This document shows positions 8,815 to 18,033 of a stretch of DNA of 64,000 bases, piece by piece. The stretch spans positions 1,178,001-1,242,000 of the forward strand of contig CBDDCD010000003.1 in NCBI GenBank assembly GCA_965226025.1, given 5' to 3'. The stretch comes from Moanibacter sp965226025. GTDB lineage: Bacteria > Verrucomicrobiota > Verrucomicrobiia > Opitutales > UBA2987. The first letter of the stretch is position 1. The number at the start of each line of letters is the position of its first letter. The position numbers were made by a program, and so were the translations under genes. The notes beneath the pieces were generated by a model. The model searched no databases. It saw nothing but the letters and a program-made list of their open reading frames with translations, and was not told where the DNA came from.

Positions 8815-10194
8815 TCAACTCAGCCGAATATCCGGCAACTCGAATTCGTCCCCTGTCTCCTCAATCCACTGCGCCAGCCGATCGTGGCAGCGCTTTTTCT
8901 GCTCTTGGAAATTCGTACTGTATACGTAGTTTGCCTCCTCATAGGGATCGTCTGCGGTGTTGAAAAGGAGCCAGTCATTGCCGGGTGTGCAGACATATTT
9001 CCAGCCGTCCCGCATCAAAACGCCTCGCCAGGCCTTGTTCACGGTGTTTGGATTCATCTTTCTTGGTATCTGTTGGAGATAGGCGGAATCCGGTTCTTCG
9101 GCGCGAACTGGATCGCTGCGATACTCGGGCGCGTAGTCTGGGATGCAGTGACGTGAATAATCATAACCGACCATCCCTTCGGGAACCGGTATACCGCAGA
9201 GTCCGAAGGTGGTCGGCGCGATATCGACGTGGTTAATCAGCGCATCGGTGGCGCCGCAGCGCATATTTTCCGGCCCTCCAACTTTACTGATGATAAAAGG
9301 TACGCGGATCGATTCTTCCCAAGGAGACGATTTTCCGGTTTGGCCATGGCTCCATAGCATGTTACCGTGGTCGGAGAAGAAAATGATGTAGGTTTCGCGA
9401 TCGATGCTCAGTTCTTTAAGGGTTTCGCAGATACGGCCGACGTTGTCATCCAGGTTCTCCACCATCGCGTAGTAACCTGCATGATCAACGGAAACGCGGG
9501 ATCGTATCCAAGGTACATCGGGCACATTGCGGCGAAGTTCTATCTCCGATGGGTGGATGCGAGGTGCGCCTGATTTTGGGTTGGTCGGAGTTACGTAAGG
9601 TCCGTGAGGCGGCTGAACCGAGAGGACGGCGAAGAATGGTTGGTAGTCTTCCTCTTCTCCGACGTGCTTTTTTAGATGTTCAAGAAGGATGTTGGTTAAA
9701 CCGTCCGTTTCGTATTCTGCCAGGCGTCGGGGAGTCTCACCTTCCGAACCATAGACGTAGACCTCGTGCTGGTTGTTATTGTTTTCGTAGCCCATCCAGT
9801 ATCGGAAGCCTCCCCGACGTTCGGGCGGAACGTAGTGTTCCCGCCGGTTAGACCCGTCAAGATGCCACTTCCCCACGTAGGCGGTGTGGTAGCCGGCATC
9901 ATTGAATGGGATCGCAACAGTTGGGATGGCGGGATCGAGGAGGGTGGGAGTTCTGACGACTCCGTTCTGGTGCGGGTAGGTCCCGGTGAGGAGAGCGCCG
10001 CGAAAGGGAGAACACCATGGAGCACCCGAAACCGCGCAATCGAAACAGATGCCGGTTCGCGCGAGATTGTCGATGTTGGGAGTGAAGACATTGGGGTCCC
10101 CCCGATGGCTCAGAGCTTGGGCTCGGTGTTGGTCCCCGAAGACCCAGATGACGTTTGGTTTGCGCTGGGGGCGAAAAGAGAATTGCTCACTCAT
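8815..10194 (-). CDS. Type I sulfatase
   Basis: A complete 459-residue arylsulfatase-family enzyme. The formylglycine signature is CSPFRGALLTG with the modified Cys at residue 61. Metal-binding residues are seen in VFGDQHRAQ (the first Asp pair is reduced to GDQ) and FFSDHGNMLWSHG; KWHL and the QPPHGPY stretch are also typical. The conserved Cys means it needs an anaerobic or FGE-type maturase encoded elsewhere. No signal peptide is evident at this start. Family members remove sulfate from algal or host polysaccharides. Unlike the sulfatase at 5293-6617 it shows no lesion. Confidence 0.9.
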   Translation of the reverse strand: MSEQFSFRPQRKPNVIWVFGDQHRAQALSHRGDPNVFTPNIDNLARTGICFDCAVSGAPWCSPFRGALLTGTYPHQNGVVRTPTLLDPAIPTVAIPFNDAGYHTAYVGKWHLDGSNRREHYVPPERRGGFRYWMGYENNNNQHEVYVYGSEGETPRRLAEYETDGLTNILLEHLKKHVGEEEDYQPFFAVLSVQPPHGPYVTPTNPKSGAPRIHPSEIELRRNVPDVPWIRSRVSVDHAGYYAMVENLDDNVGRICETLKELSIDRETYIIFFSDHGNMLWSHGQTGKSSPWEESIRVPFIISKVGGPENMRCGATDALINHVDIAPTTFGLCGIPVPEGMVGYDYSRHCIPDYAPEYRSDPVRAEEPDSAYLQQIPRKMNPNTVNKAWRGVLMRDGWKYVCTPGNDWLLFNTADDPYEEANYVYSTNFQEQKKRCHDRLAQWIEETGDEFELPDIRLS

Positions 10195-10407
10195 GGTTTG
10201 GGAAAAACGTGATCACTCACTCTAGCAGGCGAAGATAGACCACGGAATCACAGCGAAAGGATTCCCAATTCACCGCAGCTGCAATCCCGCTAAGAGGGAA
10301 GAAGAAAACAAACACGAATGAACACGAATGAAGAGGCATACACCGTTGATTCTTCCCGTCAAGCTGCACCGCGTATTGAATGAAGAGGGTCCCCATCGCG
10401 CTGGGTT

Positions 10408-11229
10408 CTACCGACCGACCGTTTGAAAGGTTCGGGTTAGGTACTTCGTAGCAGCAGCGAGATCGGCTTCGAATCCCAGTTCGGTATTACCTTCGAGCGT
10501 CAGGTAGCCATCGTAGCCCGCATCGGTCAGGAATTGAAAGAGGCTGGGAAAATCAATGGTTCCGAATCCGGGAAATCTTCGATTGTCATCGGAAAGATGG
10601 ATTGTTTGGAATTTTGAAAGGGAATCTGGAAGGGAACCGAGGAGGGAGGGCTCCTCGATGTTCATATGGTAGGTGTCGGGCAGAATCGTTAGTGCTTCAC
10701 TGCCGACTTCCTTGATGATTTCGTTTGTCTCCTGGATCGTTTTGGCGACGACTGTTTCGTGACGATTGGTTGCTTCGAGCAGGATGAGAACCTCCTTGTC
10801 TTCGGCAATGTCTGTAATTCGATTCAGACTGTCAGTGAGCCGCTCCCGAGCCGACTCCGGGTCTCCTGATGGACCTCCCTTCATAAACCCAATGATCATA
10901 CCGGCGTTGAAGAATGCCGCCACTTCGATCATCTTTCGGGTGCGCGTAATGGAATGGGTGCGGACCTCGAGATCGCTAGACGATAGCGACAGCTTCTCGA
11001 ATTTAGCGGTCGCCCCGGTAGCGAGATTGGACATCGAGAGGTCGGACTCTGATAGACACTGCTTGATGTCGGAGAGATCAGCCGAATCCAAGTTTTCGAT
11101 GTTCAGCTCGATGACTGAGTAGCTGAGTTTCTGAATGGTGCGAAGCTGATCAAGCAGGGCGGGGTAGTCGTTGTTCGAAGAGAGCGTGATCTGAACGCCC
11201 AGAGGAAAAGGGAAGTCATGCAGAGTCAT
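10408..11229 (-). CDS. Sugar phosphate isomerase/epimerase family TIM barrel
   Basis: A 273-residue protein of the xylose-isomerase-like/AP-endonuclease-2 fold. Typical features are ILLEATNRHETVV (metal-binding Glu), LPDTYHMNIEEPSL (Asp and His), TIHLSDDNRRFPG (His and Asp) and YLTLEGNTEL (terminal metal Glu). These residues form the divalent-metal site used for aldose-ketose isomerisation or epimerisation. The substrate cannot be told. It lies 213 bp from the sulfatase on the same strand and could belong to the same sugar-degradation group. Confidence 0.85.
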   Translation of the reverse strand: MTLHDFPFPLGVQITLSSNNDYPALLDQLRTIQKLSYSVIELNIENLDSADLSDIKQCLSESDLSMSNLATGATAKFEKLSLSSSDLEVRTHSITRTRKMIEVAAFFNAGMIIGFMKGGPSGDPESARERLTDSLNRITDIAEDKEVLILLEATNRHETVVAKTIQETNEIIKEVGSEALTILPDTYHMNIEEPSLLGSLPDSLSKFQTIHLSDDNRRFPGFGTIDFPSLFQFLTDAGYDGYLTLEGNTELGFEADLAAATKYLTRTFQTVGR

Positions 11230-11896
11230 TGGTCAGAATCGTCGCAGAAGGGAAAAGCATGGGCGACACAATGAGGAATGGCAAAAATATAAGGTGAGAT
11301 TGGAGGTAGAAGGATTCGAGGAACAAGCTCTGATCCTATTGAAACCGGCATTGCTCATGACCCTTTATACTTTTGCCCGTCACTTTTTTGCCATATTCTT
11401 CTCTTTCTACTAGGGGGAATCTATCATGTTCAGTGCATCAATCGAATGTTGCTTTCTATTTCCGATTACAAAAGACGGTTATCCTCCACCGGCGGGGATG
11501 AGTCCGGCGTGGAGAATCTCAACGAAGCCTACCGGGAGGCTGCAGGATGGGTCGTAGAGAGACTTACCGGGGAAGGGTAGATGCGGATGGGTGAATTCCT
11601 CTCAAGACCAAAAGCGTTCCGGAGACTTCAGGTGTCAGATTTCAAGTGCCAGACTCCGTCGGGAAGAAATCACCTCCCCACGAATCCTATCTTTTTAGAA
11701 TCGTTGTCCCTCAAATATGGAACGTTAAGTGCGCTTTCAAAATTTCCGACTTGCACTATCCCAGAGACACGCCTTGCGATTCTCGGATCCTAAATATTGA
11801 CTTCGCATAATGTTGATCAACAGAAGATTGGGTACGGAATGTTCAGTCCATGCTCCCGTTCCCGCGGGCGACTCGAGGCAGTCCATTCGGTCGACA
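11230..11896. other. Intergenic region with a doubtful 44-codon ORF
   Basis: This stretch separates divergent genes. A short plus-strand frame at 11446-11580 reads DESGVENLNEAYREAAGWV near its middle, ending LTGEG; it has protein-like composition but no strong ribosome site and no known match. It may be the tail of a lost gene. Promoters for the genes at 11229 (minus) and 11897 (plus) must lie here, but none is clear enough to mark. Confidence 0.4.
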
Positions 11897-13150
11897 ATGC
11901 GGGCACTGGCAACACTGATAGCAGTTCTTTGCACAGCGGAATCCTTTGGCGGATTAGGGGGCGATGACACGCTCCCCTCGATCCTGAGTCCGATTGATGA
12001 TAGTGTCCTTTCGGAGGGAGGTGAAGCTACGGTGATTGATCTGACCACCGTATTCACGGTGACAGATGTGACCGGAGACGTGGTGCAGTTCGATTCGAAT
12101 CTTGGGCAAATCAACGTCGAGCTTTTTGAGGATCAGGCGCCTCTGACGGTAGCGAATTTCCTCAACTATGTTAACGACGGTGACTACCTGAATACGATCA
12201 TTCATCGGTCTGTGCTGGGATTTGTCGTGCAGGGTGGAGGATTCAGGAACATTTTCGACGCTTCGAACCGGCCCGAAGAAATACCGAGTGATCCGCCCGT
12301 TGTGAACGAGTTTGGTATATCCAACACACGGGGGACGGTTGCCATGGCAAAACTGGGTGGCAATCCGGATAGTGCGACTAACGAGTGGTTCTTCAGCTTG
12401 GCCGATAATTCGGAGAATCTCGACAATCAAAATGGGGGATTTACGGTCTTCGCTCGAGTGATTGGGACGGGGATGGAGGTGGTTGACGCGATCGCTGCGG
12501 TGGAGAGGTTCGACGCAGGATTACAATATGGTACAGCCTTTGAATTGCTTCCATTGGTGAATTTCGATAATACCGGACCACCGGTGTCTGAGAACTTTGT
12601 TACCTTCAGTAGCACTTCGGTGATTCCCATCTACCCCGACGGAACGGGAGGACCGTCGGTACTGAGTATCGCGGTCACGAATTCGAGTGAAGGACTGGTT
12701 GCGGTGACTTTGAACGGCAGTGAATTGCGATTGGAACCCAGTGCAGGACAGTCGGGAGAGGCCACTCTGGTCATCAGGAGTACGGACTCCAATGGCAATT
12801 TCGTTGAGGACACTTTTTTGGTCACGGTGGAATCGGCGACTCTTTTCTCTGGAGCGGTGGACTTGGGAGATGGCTGGAAATTTCTCGAATGGTTAGGGAT
12901 CTACAATGTCAATTTCGAACCGTGGATTTTCCATCTAGAACATGGATGGCTCTATGTGCCGGAAGGGAGTGTGGATGAGGGGATGTTCATCTTTGATTTG
13001 GGAATCGGCAATTGGATTTTTACGAGCTCGGTGCTGTATCCCACAATGTATAGCTTTCTGCATGATGGGTGGGTTTTCTACTTTGAAGGATCCACCGGAC
13101 CACGATCCTTCGTCAATCTCCAGACCGAGGAGTTTTTCTTTGTGGATTGA
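11897..13150 (+). CDS. Secreted cyclophilin-type peptidyl-prolyl isomerase with Trp-rich C-terminal domain
   Basis: I start at the ATG at 11897 because it opens directly on a signal peptide (MRALATLIAVLCTAESFG); a longer frame starts at 11810. The cyclophilin domain covers INVELFEDQAPLTVANFLNY, the HRSVLGFVVQGGGF core and the ATNEWFFSLADN and GFTVFARVIGTGM strands, so cis-trans prolyl isomerisation is expected, in the periplasm or outside. A beta-rich domain follows. The C-terminus has repeated aromatic units (FEPWIFHLEHGWLYVPE, YSFLHDGWVFYFEG) characteristic of many Opitutae exported proteins; its role is unknown. This tail is one of the best taxonomic clues in the window. Confidence 0.85.
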   Translation: MRALATLIAVLCTAESFGGLGGDDTLPSILSPIDDSVLSEGGEATVIDLTTVFTVTDVTGDVVQFDSNLGQINVELFEDQAPLTVANFLNYVNDGDYLNTIIHRSVLGFVVQGGGFRNIFDASNRPEEIPSDPPVVNEFGISNTRGTVAMAKLGGNPDSATNEWFFSLADNSENLDNQNGGFTVFARVIGTGMEVVDAIAAVERFDAGLQYGTAFELLPLVNFDNTGPPVSENFVTFSSTSVIPIYPDGTGGPSVLSIAVTNSSEGLVAVTLNGSELRLEPSAGQSGEATLVIRSTDSNGNFVEDTFLVTVESATLFSGAVDLGDGWKFLEWLGIYNVNFEPWIFHLEHGWLYVPEGSVDEGMFIFDLGIGNWIFTSSVLYPTMYSFLHDGWVFYFEGSTGPRSFVNLQTEEFFFVD

Positions 13151-13190
13151 TTTGTCTTTCGGACTCGATCACAGGAAAGCGGGGGTGATC

Positions 13191-13487
13191 CTGGCAGGCC
13201 GCATTTGCGTTAACCTTGCGTCTGTAAGCTGCTGTTAATCAGTAAAGTATCATCGAATTTCGGGTAGCGTATGGGGAGAATTTCGAGTGCGGTGGCTCGA
13301 CACCGCTTTCGATGGCAGGAAGCTTGATGCCTGCCGGTCCGAATGCCGCTTAATCATGGGGGGACGAGTCAAGCCTCGCCCGGGAAAGCGGTGCCAAGCC
13401 ACCGCACTCGAAACCGTTCCACACGCAGAATCGCAGCTTTTTCCCGATACGGACACCCCTTAGGTTAACGCAAATGCGGCTTGCCGG
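13191..13487. repeat. Nested inverted-repeat element (MITE-like)
   Basis: The outer arms 13191-13216 and 13462-13487 are inverted copies (24 of 26 bp), containing GCATTTGCGTTAACCT. Inside them a second inverted pair, 13281-13310 and 13383-13412, matches at 28 of 30 bp (TTTCGAGTGCGGTGGCT...). The loop holds a further short dyad (GGCAGG/CCTGCC). No coding frame is plausible. The layout is that of a non-autonomous mobile element inserted between the cyclophilin gene and the amidohydrolase remnant. Confidence 0.7.
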
Positions 13488-13557
13488 GACCCTGTATTCC
13501 AGGTATTCGGACAGCTGTGTTGGAGCGTTCCGGCAAGCCGGGATCGCCGCCGAGAAT

Positions 13558-14529
13558 TCACCAATCGGCCCTTTGATATACGACCCGGCCGTCGAAGACC
13601 GTCAAGTTTACGCGTATCTCGGAGAGGTCATGTGGATCGACCGAGTAAGGATCCTTATCAAGTAGAACCAGATCGGCGAGTTTGCCGACTTCGATTGTGC
13701 CACGGATGTCCTCCTGGTGCATCAGTTTCGCTCCGTTCACAGTGAGTGCCCGCATCATGTCATCGACTTCGAGGGACTGCTCTGGCAGCAGGGCGCGGCC
13801 GCTTGAGTTTGATTGATCCTTGCGCAGCACCGCGACCACGATCGCATGGAACGGGTTGGCGGTGGATACGGGCCAGTCGGAACCGGAGACGATCACGGCA
13901 CCGGCGTCGCGAAGGGTTCGAAAGGGGTAGAGCCGCTTCCCAATCTTCTTGTCGAGGAATGGGTCCATCGAATGGTCATATGGAAACGCCCATAGGGCCT
14001 GAATATTCGCGTAGACCCCTAGAGTTTCGAAGCGGATGGCGTCGGCGGGATGAACAAACTGCAGGTGGGACACGGTGTGGCGACGGTCCTTACCTTTTCT
14101 GTGCGGTTGCGACGCTGCGTGTTCGATCGCGTTTAAGGCCGCTCGGGTAGTGCGATCTCCGATGGCATGGAAATGAACTTGAAACCTCTTCTTATGGAGC
14201 TCTTTGACATAGGCTTTGAGCACGGGTAGCTGGATGTTGAGATTCCCGATGTGTTCCGGACTGCAATGGGCGTTGGTGAATCCTGGGAAAAGGACGCCTC
14301 CCTGCATATCAATAATCCGGGTGGGTCGAGCAATCGCTCGCTCCACTTCGGCTCGTTCTCCAATCTGAACGATCCTCTCCGACTTGACCTCGACTTCCGC
14401 GGAGGTGGATCCGCGATCGTCCATGGTCCGAACCAAGCCGATAATGAACAGAAGTGACCGATCGTTGGCTGAGCTTGACGCTGCAACAATAGTGGAGAAT
14501 ATGAACAGGGTGTATGCCGTTAGCCGCAT
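13558..14529 (-). pseudogene. YtcJ-like amidohydrolase with internal deletion
   Basis: The 323-residue frame has a signal peptide (LTAYTLFIFSTIVAASSSA), the N-terminal amidohydrolase strand GVLFPGFTNAHCSPEH, and the C-terminal half of a YtcJ-type enzyme (VHFHAIGDRTTRAALNAIE, HTVSHLQFVHPAD, IVSGSDWPVSTANPF, GKLADLVLLDKDPYS). YtcJ proteins are about 550 residues. Roughly 200 residues between GNLNIQ and LPVLKAYV are missing and the metal-binding HxH has become HCS. The frame is kept, so a shortened protein may be made, but it is unlikely to be a working metal-dependent hydrolase. Confidence 0.7.
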
Positions 14530-14689
14530 GACGGTTCGATCTCCAATGAACCCTCAACCCGATGTCAATGTTGCCTGTCTCACGAAATTGATCGACCTTT
14601 CCCGGGGCTCGAGGGCCCTCGCCCCTCCAGATTTTCACTCGGCAGGAACGAATCGAATCGCGTGAGCGAAGATCAATCGGGGAGGGACA

Positions 14690-15817
14690 ATGAAGACCTA
14701 CCGCATTGCCATCATTGGACTCGGGGGCATGGGCAACAACCACGCTCTTGCCGTCCAGGCGGAGGATGGATGCGAATTGGTCGGTGGGGCCGAGACCGAT
14801 TCGGGGCGTGCCAGCGCCTGGAAGGAACGATTCGGAGTTAACGCCATTTTCGACGACTACGAAAGGATGCTGGATGAACTTGAGCCGGACATCCTGATCA
14901 ACTCAACTCAGTCGCCCCACCATCACGCCCCGACCCTGGCGGCAGCTCGGCGCGGAATCCATGTATTCTGCGAAAAGCCGATGGCTCGCAACCTGGTTCA
15001 GGCCGATGAGATGGTCCGGGTCTGCGACGATTACAAGGTCAAGCTGGCCATTAACCACATCAAGCGCGCCAGCCTCTATAATGGCCGAGTCCTCGACTTG
15101 ATTGATAAGGGGGAGATCGGTCAACTCATCCGTCTCAGGGCAGTCGACAAGGGCGGACGCAAGTCGGGCAATGCTTTAATGGCGATGGGCACTCACCTCT
15201 TTGACTGGATGCGGCTGTTCGCCGGGGACGTCGAATGGGTACATGCCCATCTTGTCCAGTTTGATGGGAGGGAATCTACGGTGCACGACATCAGAGACGC
15301 CCGCGAGGTAAACTCCAAGGATCAGAACGACGGTCTGGTGTTGGGCGAACGCTGCTTTTCTTCCTTTCGCTTCAAGAGCGGAATCCACGGCGAAGCCGAT
15401 TTCCTCGCCGAGGGGAAGGGTGATGACAGAGGATACGGCATCGACCTCATCGGCACAGAGGGCCGCATCGCCGTCCGCGAAAGCGTCGGCACGACGATGT
15501 ATGTCCATCGAGGTCAGCGCCATCTCGTAGGGCAAGAATGGGAACGGGTGCTGGTAGAAGAAGAGGACAACCACGGGGAGGGACAGCCTCGCGATAGGAG
15601 AGGGAGGCTGTTTCTTCAGCGCCTTATGCTGCGAGACTTAATAGAGGCCATCGAGGAGGATCGTGAACCGGCTGCCAACGGTAGAGGTGGAGTCGCCAGC
15701 ATGGAGATGATCAACATGACATGGGAATCGCACAGGCGGAAGGAGAGGGTCTATGCTCCCTTGGAGGAGCGGGAACATCCGCTCGAACGCTGGCGCCGAG
15801 ATGAGGGACTAGAATAG
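14690..15817 (+). CDS. Gfo/Idh/MocA family oxidoreductase
   Basis: A complete 375-residue NAD(P)-dependent oxidoreductase, with a good ribosome site (GGAGGGA) just before the ATG. The Rossmann motif is IIGLGGMGNNHA; the conserved catalytic EKP is in HVFCEKPMARNL, and the substrate-domain motif GTHLFDWMR supplies the usual His/Asp. The family oxidises or reduces sugars and inositols. It is immediately followed by a truncated second member of the same family (15825), suggesting a former two-gene sugar-oxidation operon. Confidence 0.88.
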   Translation: MKTYRIAIIGLGGMGNNHALAVQAEDGCELVGGAETDSGRASAWKERFGVNAIFDDYERMLDELEPDILINSTQSPHHHAPTLAAARRGIHVFCEKPMARNLVQADEMVRVCDDYKVKLAINHIKRASLYNGRVLDLIDKGEIGQLIRLRAVDKGGRKSGNALMAMGTHLFDWMRLFAGDVEWVHAHLVQFDGRESTVHDIRDAREVNSKDQNDGLVLGERCFSSFRFKSGIHGEADFLAEGKGDDRGYGIDLIGTEGRIAVRESVGTTMYVHRGQRHLVGQEWERVLVEEEDNHGEGQPRDRRGRLFLQRLMLRDLIEAIEEDREPAANGRGGVASMEMINMTWESHRRKERVYAPLEEREHPLERWRRDEGLE

Positions 15818-15824
15818 ATATAGC

Positions 15825-16070
15825 ATGAAGTTGGTTGTTCTTTCGTTTAGTCATCATGGGCGGAGTTTGGGCCGGACGGCACAAGGACTCGGTCACGAGA
15901 TTGTCGGCGCCATGGATGGTGAAGAGGGCTCGCGAGGAGAGATGGAGAACGAGTTCGATTGCCCAGGCTTTGACAGCGCGGGAATGTGCCTGGACACGGT
16001 TAAACCGGAAGGGGCCCTCGTATCAGGAAAACATATTGAAATACCTCTTCACATTCAGGCCTGTGTGGAA
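15825..16070 (+). pseudogene. Truncated Gfo/Idh/MocA oxidoreductase
   Basis: Seven bases after the previous stop, the frame begins MKLVVLSFSHHGRSLGRTA and continues through PEGALVSGKHIEIPLHIQACVE, a plausible first 82 residues of an oxidoreductase Rossmann domain. At that point homology ends and the frame runs into two hairpin repeats (16080 on). The catalytic EKP motif and substrate domain are absent. The full open frame extends to 16319 but the tail is translated repeat. Confidence 0.6.
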
Positions 16071-16079
16071 CCTAAGCAT

Positions 16080-16165
16080 CCCCAGGACAAGCCTGGGGGA
16101 TTGGATTCGTTGGTTCCAATCACGGTAGCCTGGAAGCCTAAAACTACCCCACGACAAGCGTGGGG
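16080..16165. repeat. Two copies of a covarying hairpin repeat
   Basis: Copy 1 is CCCCAGG (16080-16086), loop ACAAG, CCTGGGG (16092-16098). Copy 2 is CCCCACG (16147-16153), loop ACAAG, CGTGGGG (16159-16165). Both are preceded by CCTAA and followed by GATT. The two stems differ at one base pair with both sides changed (G-C to C-G), so the structure is conserved. Only two copies lie in this window. Confidence 0.7.
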
Positions 16166-16515
16166 GATTGCGTTGTGGCCAGTTTCAAACTCGATTGATC
16201 CGGCAATTCTTCGGAGAGGAGGGCGAAGGTTTGCACGAGGGCAGCATGTCAGAAGCCCAGGGGCCCACACTGGGATCTTCCTAAAAATGGGTCCGGTACG
16301 GACCAAATTCGGTGGATAAGAGTCGTTTCGCATTCGCGTATTTGCTGCCAATACGCTACAGACCCGAACTTTGTGGTATACAGAGACTTTTCGGGAGGGT
16401 TAATGTGCGGCTGATTGCAGCAGGCAAGTGACTCTTGTAATCGAAAAGTCGTAATGAGTAGCGTTCCTACTGTAATTCTCAGATTAATGGAATGAAAGAT
16501 GGTACTGCTCTCCGA

Positions 16516-16842
16516 ATGATTAGCGCCGAGGAAAAGTTCAGGTTCGATTTGGAAGGTTATCTGGTCGTGAGGAACGCGCTCGCTCCTGATGAGGTGGCGG
16601 AATTGAACCGGATTGCGAATGGAATTCTGATTATATTCACGGAGGCTTTGGTTCACGGCACTCGAGCCTGGACGGCGGATCACGAATGCCGAGCGCTCCT
16701 TTACAAGTACAGTCCGGGACACTCTGCATGGAGTGAGAGCTACTATCGCCCTGGTTACTACCCGGATGCGACGGAGCAGCAGTTGCGAATCATGGCGGCG
16801 CCGTCGGTGGGAAGTCGGCCTGACAGCATTCAGGAGGATTAA
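16516..16842 (+). pseudogene. Phytanoyl-CoA dioxygenase family remnant, middle deleted
   Basis: I take the ATG at 16516 (MISAEEKFRFDLEGYLVV). The first 35 residues match the N-terminus of PhyH-family Fe(II)/2-oxoglutarate dioxygenases (FDLEGYLVVRNALAPDEV). The frame then jumps to their C-terminal segment (IIFTEALVHGTRAWTADHE, YKYSPGHSAW, YYPDATEQQ). About 170 residues with the HxD iron ligands are missing; the distal His (ALVHGT) remains. Frame is preserved across the deletion. It lies directly upstream of an intact PhyH gene. Confidence 0.7.
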
Positions 16843-16855
16843 AGGAGGGTTAGCG

Positions 16856-17731
16856 ATGGATAGCGGATTGAGTCCAGGACAGGTTGAACAGTTTCACGGC
16901 GATGGTTTCCTGATCGTCCGCAATTTGCTTCCAGCAGAAGCCTACCAACCACTAATCGGTGAACTCGAAGCCAGGCTCGATGAGCTGATTATCGAAGTGG
17001 CGGGAGAAGGCCTGCTCGGTCGAGCAGATACATTTCCTGGAGAGCCTTTTGCCACGCGTCTAGCTCTGGTGTCGAAGGCATGCTCGGATCCAAAACGGAT
17101 CTGGGGGCACTTTCAGGGCAAGAGACACAAGACCGCCGGGATGTTCACCCTCAGAACCCATCCCTCGATTCTGGATGCCACCGAATCCTTGATTGGACCT
17201 GAAATCTATGCTCATCCTCAGTCCAATCTGCGCGCAAAAATGCCGGAGCAAGAGGCGACGGTGGTGCCGTGGCACCAGGACCTCGCCTACCTCGTTCCGG
17301 AAGACGCTGGGGATACCTTATTCGTAAACTTTTGGATCCCTCTGGTTAGGGCGACGGCCGACAACGGCTGTCTGCAGGTGATGCGTGGGTCACATCGATG
17401 CGGTCTGTTATCGCACGATTATCGGACTGCATTTTTCCATCGGATCGCTGAAGATGAGCTTCCAGACTGTGAGATTGTCACCTGTGAGGTCGACGTCGGC
17501 GATGTATTGATGACGATGGAGCGGGTGATTCATCGGTCGACCCCGCACACATCTCAGACGGTCAGGTGGAGTCTGGACGTTCGTTACAATCGTACCGGGC
17601 TTCCGACGGGACGTGAGAATGTGCCGGGCTTCATCGCCCGAAGTCGCCTCGACCCCGAGAGCGTCGCCAGGTCTCATCTCGATTGGCTCCGGATCCTTGA
17701 GGAGGCCGGGATCGATCCGGAGAGACAATAG
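16856..17731 (+). CDS. Phytanoyl-CoA dioxygenase (PhyH) family protein
   Basis: The ATG at 16856 is chosen because AAGGAGG lies about ten bases before it and the family N-terminus starts there (VEQFHGDGFLIVRNLL). The Fe(II) ligands are seen as VPWHQDLAYL (HxD) and VIHRSTPHTS (distal His), with the 2-oxoglutarate Arg shortly after (TVRWSLDVRYN). It should hydroxylate a small metabolite using oxygen and 2-oxoglutarate; the substrate is unknown. About 292 residues, normal length. It follows a deleted paralogue. Confidence 0.85.
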   Translation: MDSGLSPGQVEQFHGDGFLIVRNLLPAEAYQPLIGELEARLDELIIEVAGEGLLGRADTFPGEPFATRLALVSKACSDPKRIWGHFQGKRHKTAGMFTLRTHPSILDATESLIGPEIYAHPQSNLRAKMPEQEATVVPWHQDLAYLVPEDAGDTLFVNFWIPLVRATADNGCLQVMRGSHRCGLLSHDYRTAFFHRIAEDELPDCEIVTCEVDVGDVLMTMERVIHRSTPHTSQTVRWSLDVRYNRTGLPTGRENVPGFIARSRLDPESVARSHLDWLRILEEAGIDPERQ

Positions 17732-17742
17732 CTCAACGAATT

Positions 17743-18033
17743 GTGGCTCGTGGACTGGGCGAAAAGTCTGAACGCACGATTGACCAACCGCTTGATGATA
17801 AGCAATCGGAACGGGAAGACGCTTCGGCCTTTGAGGAAGGGAATTTGCTTTACTACAAACAGAGGAGATACAAGCGCGCCCTCGAGGCGTATAAGGAAGT
17901 TCCCAAGAAGAGCCGTTATTATGCCACAGCGCAGCGTTACATTGGCTACAACATCTATTGCCGGGAGTGGGACAAGTGTGAACAAGGCCTTCCCGATCTA
18001 GATGTAGATGGGGTACCCAACGTATTTGGATAA
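17743..18033 (+). CDS. Short hypothetical protein with a TPR-like helix pair
   Basis: A 96-residue frame from a GTG at 17743, 11 bp after the PhyH gene. The middle reads FEEGNLLYYKQRRYKRALEA and YKEVPKKSRYYATAQRYIGY, like one TPR-type helical hairpin. The C-terminus looks like random extension. It could be the remnant of a longer TPR protein. Function unknown. Confidence 0.35.
   Translation: MARGLGEKSERTIDQPLDDKQSEREDASAFEEGNLLYYKQRRYKRALEAYKEVPKKSRYYATAQRYIGYNIYCREWDKCEQGLPDLDVDGVPNVFG

Noticed and set aside
13191..13487. Integron attC site reading of the GTTAACC/GGTTAAC ends
   Set aside because: The core does not fit GTTRRRY, and the nested arms are too long and regular for attC.
16080..16165. 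Start of a CRISPR array
   Set aside because: Only two hairpin units, with changed stem bases and no further repeats or cas genes.
16249..16722. 157-residue minus-strand ORF
   Set aside because: Overlaps the PhyH remnant on the other strand and shows no domain.
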